From GCA-2712985 sp964515905 (GTDB lineage Bacteria > Pseudomonadota > Alphaproteobacteria > UBA7887): 6,590 bases of DNA. Of this stretch, positions 1-6,170 are shown piece by piece (within the stretch, counting starts at the first letter, position 1; the number at the start of each line of letters is the position of its first letter). The stretch is taken from contig CAZEWK010000100.1 of the NCBI GenBank assembly GCA_964515905.1, positions 1 to 6,590 of the forward strand, given 5' to 3'. Under the pieces are notes generated by a model. It saw only the letters and a program-made list of their open reading frames with translations, was not told where the DNA came from and ran no database searches. A program made the position numbers and the translations under genes.

Positions 1-744
1 TTAGTTACTGGGGCTGGAAGTGGAATCGGGCGCGCAGTGGCACTAGATCTTGCGGGCGCTGGTGCGCATGTAACTGTCTCGGGGAGACGCGCGGACCCAC
101 TTGAAAACACAAAAAAAGATATTTTAAAAGCCGGTGGTGAGGCCTCTGTTCTGGTCTGTGACCTCACCAATCCTGAAGTCATTAACGATACGACAAAGCA
201 TCTTCTGGATAAAAGAAAAAACATAGACATTTTGGTTAATAACGCGGGATTTAGTTCAAAAATTCGCAGCACAAGATTTGTAAGCTCTGAAGAATGGCGT
301 GATGTGATGGACGTCAATACCCTTGGACCAGCTATGTTAACTAAGGCACTTTTACCCGCAATGATTGAGAAGGGTTCCGGACATGTTATCATGATATCTT
401 CTATGGCGGCGATTCGACCCGGTGTTTTGGGGGGCGCCGTCTATAGTGCAGCAAAATCGGCATCTCGCAGTTATATGAAAGTTTTAGATTCGGAGGTACG
501 GAAATACGGCATTCGTTGTACAACAATTTTACCAGGTGAAGTGGATACACCTATTTTAGATAATCGGGCGTTACCACCAAACCAAGAGACTCGTTTACTG
601 ATGATGCAACCGGAAGACATATCGGCGGCAATAATGATGGCGGTAAGGTTGCCGCAAAGGGCAAACGTTCTAGAGGTTGCGATTACCGCAACGATTCCGC
701 GTGATATGACGAACGACGTAAAAGCTGCTCTCACTAGGAAATGA
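1..744 (+). CDS. SDR family NAD(P)-dependent oxidoreductase, 5'-truncated by window edge
   Basis: This is a classical short-chain dehydrogenase/reductase, a cytosolic Rossmann-fold enzyme that interconverts alcohols and ketones with NAD(P)H. The reading frame is already open at base 1. The first visible residues carry the cofactor-binding glycine motif TGAGSGIG (visible residues 3-10), so the real start lies roughly 10-15 codons upstream and the internal GTG at 37 is not the start. Other family marks are the NNAG motif (80-83) and the full catalytic tetrad Asn106, Ser134, Tyr148 and Lys152 (YSAAK). A PGEVDTP segment follows at 178. The Arg pair after strand beta-2 (SGRR, about 27-30) suggests a preference for NADP(H), which is an inference. 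The visible 247 residues agree with the usual family length of about 250. The methyltransferase gene follows after 44 bases on the same strand, so they may share a transcript. The substrate cannot be told from sequence; FabG-like reductases and many catabolic dehydrogenases look alike. Confidence 0.93.
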   Translation, partial: LVTGAGSGIGRAVALDLAGAGAHVTVSGRRADPLENTKKDILKAGGEASVLVCDLTNPEVINDTTKHLLDKRKNIDILVNNAGFSSKIRSTRFVSSEEWRDVMDVNTLGPAMLTKALLPAMIEKGSGHVIMISSMAAIRPGVLGGAVYSAAKSASRSYMKVLDSEVRKYGIRCTTILPGEVDTPILDNRALPPNQETRLLMMQPEDISAAIMMAVRLPQRANVLEVAITATIPRDMTNDVKAALTRK

Positions 745-788
745 AATTGTCTACTGTATTTATTTGCAACTGATTTGAATAAAATTGA

Positions 789-1616
789 ATGGTAGATATT
801 TTAACTTACTACAATGAACACCCTATTAATTTGGCAGCTATAGAGCGCGCCATATTGAGATCTGGTAGAAGCATAGACGATTTAAATCCTGAGGACTTAT
901 TTGAACATGACCAAGATCACTATGGAGGGCTTTCAGCCGTTGATGCGTTGGCCGAATGGTCTCGGATAAACAGTAGAGATAGTGTGCTGGATTTGTGCTC
1001 CGGACTGGGTGGTCCAGCAAGGTATTTGGCGTACAGGTATGGATGTGAGGTCACCGGTCTTGACATCAACAAATCGCGTACAATTGGAGCGCTGGAGCTA
1101 ACTTCTTGGGTTAACCTTGATGACAAAGTGTTCTTTGTCTGCGGGAATGCTACTTCCATGCCCTTTGCAAATAGTAGTTTTAGCAAAGTTATTAGCCAGG
1201 AAGCATTTTTGCATATCGACAATAAAGATGCATTACTTTCCAACTGTTGGCGTGTTTTGGAACCGGGGGGTTGCCTGTCGTACACAGACTGGGTGGCGTC
1301 ACCGCGATTGAGTGAGATGGAAACGAATATCTTAGGAAAGGGGATGGCAGCTGCATTTATAAACAATAAAAGTGACTATATCACGTTACTAAAATCGGCA
1401 GGCTTTGTTGATATTGATTCCAAAGATGTGTCGGACTGGTGGGCAGAAATTCTTCGCGATAGATTTAAAATGTATCAGGACAAGAAGGATGAGACAGAAA
1501 AATTGTTTGGAAGTCAGCGTCATCAGGAATTTATTGAGGCGTACGAAGTATTTGTGCAATTGATAGAAGATGGTCGATTGGGTGGTGCTCGGTTTAGAGC
1601 TTTCCGTTCAGCATAA
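789..1616 (+). CDS. class I SAM-dependent methyltransferase (small-molecule type)
   Basis: This 275-residue protein has a class I methyltransferase Rossmann fold that would transfer a methyl group from S-adenosylmethionine to a small molecule. Motif I is VLDLCSGLGGPARYLA (about residues 66-81). The acidic residue that binds the ribose hydroxyls is in GLDIN (90-94). A GNATSMPF segment (119-126) is the usual post-II loop, and LEPGG (157-161) is motif III. The GLGGPARYLA form of motif I, and the upstream DQDHYGGLSAVDALA segment (about 41-55), recall N-methyltransferases acting on glycine/sarcosine or phosphoethanolamine and related UbiE-like enzymes. The acceptor is not determinable. The C-terminal part (about 200-275) is charged and helical, probably a substrate lid. 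The ATG at 789 gives a full-length domain, but no good Shine-Dalgarno precedes it, consistent with translation from an upstream SDR message. The 87-base gap to the convergent amidohydrolase gene shows no convincing terminator hairpin. Confidence 0.9.
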   Translation: MVDILTYYNEHPINLAAIERAILRSGRSIDDLNPEDLFEHDQDHYGGLSAVDALAEWSRINSRDSVLDLCSGLGGPARYLAYRYGCEVTGLDINKSRTIGALELTSWVNLDDKVFFVCGNATSMPFANSSFSKVISQEAFLHIDNKDALLSNCWRVLEPGGCLSYTDWVASPRLSEMETNILGKGMAAAFINNKSDYITLLKSAGFVDIDSKDVSDWWAEILRDRFKMYQDKKDETEKLFGSQRHQEFIEAYEVFVQLIEDGRLGGARFRAFRSA

Positions 1617-1703
1617 ATTTGAATGACGCGTCAACAGGGGTTACGCGAAATTCAGTCGACTGGGCAAACTGCGTTCGTATCTACAAGCGTTAGAAAACTT
1701 AAC

Positions 1704-3137
1704 TTACACGACCGGACGCTGTCGAACATCCTCGGAAATTTTGCGTTTTACAAACTTCCCATCTTCTAGATCGCCTTTAAATTCGCCGTCTTCCATCATT
1801 ATTTTTCCACGAAGAACGGTGAGAGTGGGCCAAGCTGCTGCTTCATAACCTTCCCATGGCGTGTAGTCAGTCTCGTGCAAGCGGGCTGCGGTAATGGTAC
1901 GACTTTCGCCAGGATCAAGTATTGTAATGTCGGCGTGCGAACCGACAGCTAAAACCCCTTTTTTGGGATACATTCCCATTATTTTCGCAGCATTTGTCGA
2001 AATTAGTTCTACAAATTTTTCGGGGCTGTAACCCCGTTTCTTGACCATTTCTGTGTACATAACAGAGACCCGGGGTTCGCATCCCGCATTGCCACCAGTA
2101 GTATCGTCAATTCGGCAGCCTTGCGTTTTTGTCGAGAGTGTACAGCAGAGTTCATCGGTTGCCACAGTACTTATCGAGCCTCGGAGCTGACCATTCCATA
2201 AGGCGTCTTGGTCGGAACGTTCTTTTAAGCTTGGGTAGGTATGGTAAATTTGCCCATTAGGTCGCTTGTAATGTTCGTGTGTGAACATAAGGTACTGATG
2301 TAAAGTCTCACCATAGATTGGAAAACCCTTCGCACGACTCGCCTCGATAGCAGTCACACCAGTTTTTGCGGAAACATGCATCATGTACAATGGGGTGCCT
2401 TCTGTGAGTTCGGCTAGCCGAATAATCCGACGGAATGATAAGTCTTCAGACATGCTATTATGGACTTCCGCCATATTTTCAAATCCGGTGCGACCTTCAC
2501 GATTGAGTACATCGTACATATGCATAACTATTTCGTCGTCCTCGGCATGGATCGCCCCTATGCCTCCTTCTCGTTTTAGGATCTTAAATATCTCCCAGAT
2601 ATGACCATATGAGATTTTACGGCCAAACCGAGATGGAGTTATATTGGTTGTAAATATTTTTATTGAGGGGTGTCCGTCTTGTATGGCCTCTGCAATTTGT
2701 GGGTAAAGATCGTAAGGAATTTCCCCTTGTAACAACACGTGGAAACCATAGTCGGTGTAGCATTTCTTGGACCAATCTTGCTGGCGTACATTGATTGCCT
2801 CTTCAATAGTTTGGCCATTCTTCCACGTAGCAAAATCGAGTAGACTCGTTGTGCCGCCATATATTGCTGCTCGACTGACTACGTCAGGTCCATCCGTGTA
2901 TTTAATCTCTTGATCTTCTTGTAATGGCGGAATGGGCCAAAGAGAGTGGATGTGAGGGTCAATACCTCCAGGAATAACTAATTTTTCTTTGGCGCAAATA
3001 ACGCGAACCGCTTGATCATTTGTAAATTGTCCCGGTTGAGTGATGGCAGCAATAGTTTCGCCACTTATACATATATCCCAGGGTCCCGTACCTTGGGGGG
3101 TTACCACGCGATCACTTCTAACGATTAGATCAAACAT
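1704..3137 (-). CDS. hydantoinase/dihydropyrimidinase-family cyclic amidohydrolase
   Basis: This 477-residue amidohydrolase-superfamily enzyme probably hydrolyses a cyclic amide (hydantoin, dihydropyrimidine, allantoin-like or other imide ring) in the cytosol. The binuclear metal site of D-hydantoinases is complete and normally spaced: His62 and His64 in GGIDPHIH, Lys160 (carbamylated metal bridge) in SIKIF, His197 in AIHAEDD, His254 in MMHVSAKTG, and the catalytic Asp328 in ATDELCCT. The C-terminal beta-sandwich part is marked by GSHADITILDP and a late TVLRGKI segment. Length matches the family (about 460-480). Two family features differ: the position five after the bridging Lys, a catalytic Tyr in characterised D-hydantoinases (KxFxxY), is Asn165 here, and the usual TDH motif reads TDE. 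Both suggest an atypical substrate. The gene is divergent from the CMD/propeller pair and convergent with the methyltransferase. The ATG at 3137 puts the first strand (FDLIVRSDRVV) exactly at the N-terminus. I do not assign hydantoinase, dihydropyrimidinase or allantoinase specifically. Confidence 0.92.
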   Translation of the reverse strand: MFDLIVRSDRVVTPQGTGPWDICISGETIAAITQPGQFTNDQAVRVICAKEKLVIPGGIDPHIHSLWPIPPLQEDQEIKYTDGPDVVSRAAIYGGTTSLLDFATWKNGQTIEEAINVRQQDWSKKCYTDYGFHVLLQGEIPYDLYPQIAEAIQDGHPSIKIFTTNITPSRFGRKISYGHIWEIFKILKREGGIGAIHAEDDEIVMHMYDVLNREGRTGFENMAEVHNSMSEDLSFRRIIRLAELTEGTPLYMMHVSAKTGVTAIEASRAKGFPIYGETLHQYLMFTHEHYKRPNGQIYHTYPSLKERSDQDALWNGQLRGSISTVATDELCCTLSTKTQGCRIDDTTGGNAGCEPRVSVMYTEMVKKRGYSPEKFVELISTNAAKIMGMYPKKGVLAVGSHADITILDPGESRTITAARLHETDYTPWEGYEAAAWPTLTVLRGKIMMEDGEFKGDLEDGKFVKRKISEDVRQRPVV

Positions 3138-3236
3138 AACGATTGCTCTACCATATTATTCGTATCAGCTTGAACCCGACAATAAATAATGGCAAGTCCA
3201 CGATTTTACCCGTTGACCAATAAACTTAATTCCAAC

Positions 3237-3265
3237 TTTAGATACGCTATTAAATTGCATAGAAT
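3237..3265 (+). promoter_or_regulatory. putative sigma70-type promoter for the CMD-propeller pair
   Basis: In the 179-base divergent gap, TTTAGA (3237-3242, 4 of 6 matches to the -35 consensus) is followed after exactly 17 bases by TAGAAT (3260-3265, 5 of 6 matches to the -10 consensus). Transcription would start near 3272, giving a leader of about 45 bases with the Shine-Dalgarno near its end. This is a consensus match by eye only; AT-rich gaps yield such matches by chance. Confidence 0.35.
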
Positions 3266-3301
3266 CGTAAGTGTCGTGTATGGATATAGCACTTTAACTG
3301 G

Positions 3302-3310
3302 AAAGGGGTG
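3302..3310 (+). promoter_or_regulatory. ribosome binding site of the CMD-family gene
   Basis: AAAGGGGTG lies 6 bases before the ATG at 3317 and is close to the anti-16S complement AAGGAGGTG. It supports this ATG as the start. Confidence 0.7.
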
Positions 3311-3316
3311 TAAGGG

Positions 3317-3904
3317 ATGGCTCGGGTCCAAAATATAGAAGTTGAAGAGGTGCAGGAAGATTTGCGATGGATTTATGAAAAATCAAAAGAATATGGGCCT
3401 TTTATGAATCAGGTAAAAGTTTTCGCTCATAGCCCGGTGATTTTGCGGCATATGATGAGTATGATGTTCGAAATGGCGGATGCAGGAGTGCTTCAAAAGC
3501 GTCATCTTGAGATTGCTTTAGTTACGGTGTCAAGACTTAACGAATGCCGATATTGTGTAGCACATCATGCCCCGCGGTTGCTAGATACCGGACTGTCAAA
3601 CGAAATTGTCTCCAATATTTTGGATCCGAAATGTCCCGGTCTCGATAGCGTAGATCGCCTGGTAAGAGACTACTCTGTCAAGGTGACAAACCATTCGAAA
3701 GCTATCCCAAAAGAGATTCTATCACAAATGCGAGATAATTTTAGCGAAGCCCAGATTGTTGAGCTGACATTTCGTATTGCGCTTTGCGGCTTTTATAATC
3801 GATTCAATGAAGCATTGAATATTGAAATAGAGAACGGTGTTATGGAGGAGTTATTGTCCAAAGGTGGGACCGTTTCAGGGTTGCCACCAGCACCAGGTAA
3901 TTGA
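3317..3904 (+). CDS. carboxymuconolactone decarboxylase (CMD/AhpD-like) family protein
   Basis: This 195-residue all-helical protein belongs to the carboxymuconolactone decarboxylase superfamily, which includes true decarboxylases and AhpD-type alkylhydroperoxidases. The redox signature is intact: Glu65, Cys77, Cys80 and His84 (ECRYCVAHH region) reproduce the Glu-x11-Cys-x2-Cys-x3-His spacing of the AhpD proton-relay/dithiol site. A thiol-dependent peroxidase or disulfide-reductase role is therefore more likely than ring decarboxylation, which lacks this Cys pair; that choice is an inference. No signal peptide or membrane segment is present. The gene has a good ribosome binding site and a candidate promoter upstream. 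It is followed after 54 bases by the propeller lyase homologue on the same strand, so the two probably form an operon. The function in that operon is unknown; it could protect a sensitive partner from peroxide or act on a pathway intermediate. Confidence 0.88.
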   Translation: MARVQNIEVEEVQEDLRWIYEKSKEYGPFMNQVKVFAHSPVILRHMMSMMFEMADAGVLQKRHLEIALVTVSRLNECRYCVAHHAPRLLDTGLSNEIVSNILDPKCPGLDSVDRLVRDYSVKVTNHSKAIPKEILSQMRDNFSEAQIVELTFRIALCGFYNRFNEALNIEIENGVMEELLSKGGTVSGLPPAPGN

Positions 3905-3947
3905 GAACCTTTTTCTTAGAAACTTGGGCGAATCAATAGTTTTTTGA

Positions 3948-3953
3948 GGGAGG
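3948..3953 (+). promoter_or_regulatory. ribosome binding site deciding the start of the propeller gene
   Basis: GGGAGG lies 5 bases before the ATG at 3959. An in-frame TTG at 3944 would place this Shine-Dalgarno inside the coding region, so the ATG at 3959 is the better start. Confidence 0.8.
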
Positions 3954-3958
3954 CTTAT

Positions 3959-4957
3959 ATGGCAAAGGGACCACACAAGATAGAATACGAGGTTTTTGAA
4001 GGTTGGGAAAAACTTCCTGAAGGATGGTCTTTTATAGAAGTGGCCGGCATTGGTGTTGATAGTAGCGATCACGTGTATGTTTTTAATCGGGGTGAACATC
4101 CCATAATTGTATTCGACAAGGAAGGCCAATTTTTACATGCATGGGGTGAGGGAGTTTTTACTAATCCCCACGGTATCTTCATTGATGATAGCGACCACAT
4201 CTGGTGTGCAGACAATTTCGACCATACAGTGCGAAAATTTACCTCTTCAGGAGAGTTGTTGATGACCCTTGGGGATACCGAAAACCCATCTGATACAGGG
4301 TTTAAAATTAATGAAAGCCCTGTGTGCTGCGGAGCAGGACCCTTTAATATGGTAACAAATGTTGCCACCTCTCCAAACGGTGATCTTTTTGTCGCGGATG
4401 GTTATGGGAATGCCCGTGTACATTGTTATTCCTCCGATGGTATTTTAAAGTATTCATGGGGTGAGCCGGGTGCTGGAGCAGGAGAATTTAACTTACCTCA
4501 CGCCATAGCTGTTGATAGGTCAGGCCGGGTATTCGTGGCCGATAGAGAAAATTCGAGAATCCAAATTTTTTCTTCCCAAGGCGAATATTTAAAAGAATGG
4601 AACTGGACAAATCGTCCATGTGATTTATTTATCGACGAAAAAGAGAATCTTTATATCGCTGAATTGGGATGGTCGGTCCCCATCAAAAAAACTAAACATT
4701 TTAATATGATGGAGTTAGCTCCCATAGGGCATGACCCGATTGCGAGGGTTACTATCTGTGACCTTGATGGGAATATACAATCAAGGTTTGGAGGCCCAGA
4801 GCCACTGTTGCCTGGAAATTTTATTCAGCCTCATGGGATATGGGCCGATTCCAGAGGTGACTTATATGTAGGAGAAGTAGTCAAGACTGGCGGAGCCATT
4901 GAGTATTTTTCCCCTTTGACATGTCACTCATTTCAAAAATTTATCCGATCGGGGTAG
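3959..4957 (+). CDS. NHL-repeat six-bladed propeller, peptidyl-alpha-hydroxyglycine lyase (PAL)-like
   Basis: This 332-residue protein is built of NHL-type beta-propeller repeats (blades beginning near residues 28, 70, 133, 180, 219 and 291), each with a hydrophobic strand, a D-x-x-G/D turn and a (V/I)A(D/E) strand. The pattern resembles the lyase domain of animal peptidylglycine amidating enzyme, which uses a metal to split peptidyl-alpha-hydroxyglycine into peptide amide and glyoxylate. The positions that form the PAL active site appear to be kept: Arg44 in NRGEH, His71 in NPHGI, Tyr149 in ADGYGNAR, His181 in LPHAI, Arg196 in VADRENSRIQ, and His292 in QPHGI. That comparison is from memory of the family. 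There is no signal peptide and no monooxygenase (PHM) domain, so a cytosolic small-molecule role is more likely than peptide amidation. It follows the CMD gene by 54 bases, and its stop is 60 bases from the convergent EamA gene. A non-enzymatic NHL scaffold is the main alternative. Confidence 0.85.
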   Translation: MAKGPHKIEYEVFEGWEKLPEGWSFIEVAGIGVDSSDHVYVFNRGEHPIIVFDKEGQFLHAWGEGVFTNPHGIFIDDSDHIWCADNFDHTVRKFTSSGELLMTLGDTENPSDTGFKINESPVCCGAGPFNMVTNVATSPNGDLFVADGYGNARVHCYSSDGILKYSWGEPGAGAGEFNLPHAIAVDRSGRVFVADRENSRIQIFSSQGEYLKEWNWTNRPCDLFIDEKENLYIAELGWSVPIKKTKHFNMMELAPIGHDPIARVTICDLDGNIQSRFGGPEPLLPGNFIQPHGIWADSRGDLYVGEVVKTGGAIEYFSPLTCHSFQKFIRSG

Positions 4958-5017
4958 AGTGTGCTCTTTTGCAACTATAGTTCCTTTTATTGGCTATTAT
5001 TGTTAGTGCAATTTCTA

Positions 5018-5923
5018 TTAACGTAAGACAAGAACAATAATACCAGCAATGACTAATCCTATCCCAATTAGTTCTAGTCGAATGATTTTTTCATGGAAAA
5101 TTAAGACAGAAACACCGATTGTAAAGACCAACTCAATTTGGCCTAAAGCTCGAACTAAGGCGGCATTTTGGATCGTCATTGCTGTGAACCAACCAATAGA
5201 GCCAAGTGCGCCACTTGCTCCCACCAGGGAAGCAAGTCGCCACGCTGCAATAACTCGCCGTATTTCTCCAGGGTCACGAATAATCATGTAAATAGTCATC
5301 ACTACGGTTTGTAAGACTAATACAAATGCAAGAGTGAACGCTGCTTGGATAAGTACACCATTTCCATCTAAAGAGAGCGAAGCCCCGCGATACGATACTG
5401 CAGCGATTCCGAATGAGGCGCCGGAGGCAATACCTATTAAAGCAGGACGAGCAGTCCAGGATTTAGCGATACTTAAAAAACTTGCAGGCCCCCTGGCTCC
5501 CGAAATTACTATGACTCCAATGAGGCTTATAAGTATTCCGACGGCTGCAGTTATTGAGACTGTTTCCCCCAAAAATATCATTGCAAAAATAACAGCTTGG
5601 ACAGTTTCGGTTTTAGAATAAGCAGTTCCCACTGCAAAGTTTCGTTTATCGAAAAGTGTAAGTAAAAAAGCGGTTCCAGCAATTTGGGCTATGCCACCCA
5701 TTGTAACGAAATATAAGAAATCTTTATTGAGTGAAGGAAGTTCGTAATCAAAAACGTTAATTAATATAAATAGATACAGAACTGCAAAAGGAAAGCCGTA
5801 GCCAAAGCGGATAAAGGTTGCACCTGTAGTGCCTAGTTCGTCCTTAAGGTATTTTTGTAGTGAGGATCGGACGTTTTGCATAAATGCCGCGCCGATAGTG
5901 AGCGGGATCCAAAGCCAAGTCAT
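5018..5923 (-). CDS. EamA/DMT-superfamily permease
   Basis: This 301-residue inner-membrane protein has about ten hydrophobic segments (roughly residues 3-22, 34-57, 69-90, 95-117, 122-143, 160-180, 189-213, 228-248, 252-276 and 280-301). They form two EamA-type halves of five helices each, the normal topology and length of drug/metabolite transporters. Each half carries a short acidic signature near its fourth helix (FLGE near 117-120 and FHEK near 274-277), as expected. Such permeases move amino acids, purines, sugars or other small metabolites, usually outward; the substrate is not visible. The ATG at 5923 puts the first helix at the N-terminus; only a weak AAAGGA lies about 14 bases upstream of it. 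The gene is convergent with the propeller gene and divergent from the MaoC gene, with an inverted repeat 38-53 bases upstream of its start that could be an operator. A link to the amidohydrolase/propeller block is possible but not shown. Confidence 0.9.
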   Translation of the reverse strand: MTWLWIPLTIGAAFMQNVRSSLQKYLKDELGTTGATFIRFGYGFPFAVLYLFILINVFDYELPSLNKDFLYFVTMGGIAQIAGTAFLLTLFDKRNFAVGTAYSKTETVQAVIFAMIFLGETVSITAAVGILISLIGVIVISGARGPASFLSIAKSWTARPALIGIASGASFGIAAVSYRGASLSLDGNGVLIQAAFTLAFVLVLQTVVMTIYMIIRDPGEIRRVIAAWRLASLVGASGALGSIGWFTAMTIQNAALVRALGQIELVFTIGVSVLIFHEKIIRLELIGIGLVIAGIIVLVLR

Positions 5924-5960
5924 ATTTTTGTGTATGGTCCTTTTAGGTCGCGGTCAAACG

Positions 5961-5976
5961 CTTGTATTGATACAAG
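5961..5976. promoter_or_regulatory. inverted repeat, candidate regulator operator
   Basis: CTTGTATTGATACAAG is a perfect 7-base dyad (CTTGTAT / ATACAAG) with a 2-base centre. It sits in the 247-base divergent gap, 38 bases upstream of the EamA start and about 195 bases upstream of the MaoC start. TTGTAT...ATACAA dyads are typical of GntR- and LacI-type operators. No regulator gene is present in the window, so the assignment is an inference. The gap otherwise holds AT-rich sequence and a -35-like TTGACA at 6065. Confidence 0.4.
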
Positions 5977-6064
5977 AGATCATTAATCATCGATTTGGAG
6001 TTCATAAATTAGAATATTATGATGCCATATAAGGGGATCTTGAACACAAAATCAAAGACTTATA

Positions 6065-6091
6065 TTGACATTTTGGGTATCAGTTACTAAT
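6065..6091 (+). promoter_or_regulatory. possible promoter for the MaoC-like gene
   Basis: A perfect -35 hexamer TTGACA (6065-6070) is followed after 15 bases by ACTAAT (6086-6091), which matches only 4 of 6 positions of the -10 consensus at a short spacing. It is the best sigma70-like candidate before the MaoC gene but is weak because of the -10 element. Confidence 0.25.
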
Positions 6092-6154
6092 CGGCATAAA
6101 GCAAGCTTTGCAAGATTCCGATTGCAGAAGAACTTTTATTTGAAAATTGATAAC

Positions 6155-6160
6155 GGAAGG
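6155..6160 (+). promoter_or_regulatory. ribosome binding site of the MaoC-like gene
   Basis: GGAAGG lies 10 bases before the ATG at 6171. The spacing is slightly long but usable, and an in-frame stop at 6141 limits any upstream extension. Confidence 0.6.
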
Positions 6161-6170
6161 CAGCGTTGCC

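Noticed and set aside
37..744. GTG at 37 as the start of the SDR gene.
   Set aside because: The Rossmann glycine motif TGAGSGIG is encoded in the same frame upstream of it, so the gene enters from the left edge.
920..1366. Minus-strand open frame of about 148 codons inside the methyltransferase gene.
   Set aside because: It lies antisense to well-conserved methyltransferase motifs and its translation has no recognisable domain.
1624..1633. Perfect 10-base palindrome TGACGCGTCA between the convergent methyltransferase and amidohydrolase genes.
   Set aside because: No loop, no following T-run, and 10-base palindromes are expected several times by chance in a window of this size.
3155..3182. 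Minus-strand promoter for the amidohydrolase (TTGTCG, 16 bases, AATAAT).
   Set aside because: It would put the transcription start about 10 bases before the ATG with no clear ribosome binding site; not strong enough to list as a feature.
3944..3958. TTG at 3944 as the start of the propeller gene.
   Set aside because: The GGGAGG ribosome binding site overlaps the extra codons and is correctly spaced for the ATG at 3959.
4956..4970. AGAG-TGTG-CTCT followed by TTT at the end of the propeller gene, as a terminator.
   Set aside because: The stem is only 4 base pairs, overlaps the stop codon, and the T-run is short; too weak to call.
4973..4982. AACTATAGTT palindrome in the propeller/EamA convergent gap.
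   Set aside because: AT-rich, no loop, no extended stem; compatible with chance.
5049..5621. Open plus-strand frames antisense to the EamA gene.
   Set aside because: Low-complexity translations with no family features; they mirror the hydrophobic codons of the minus-strand permease.
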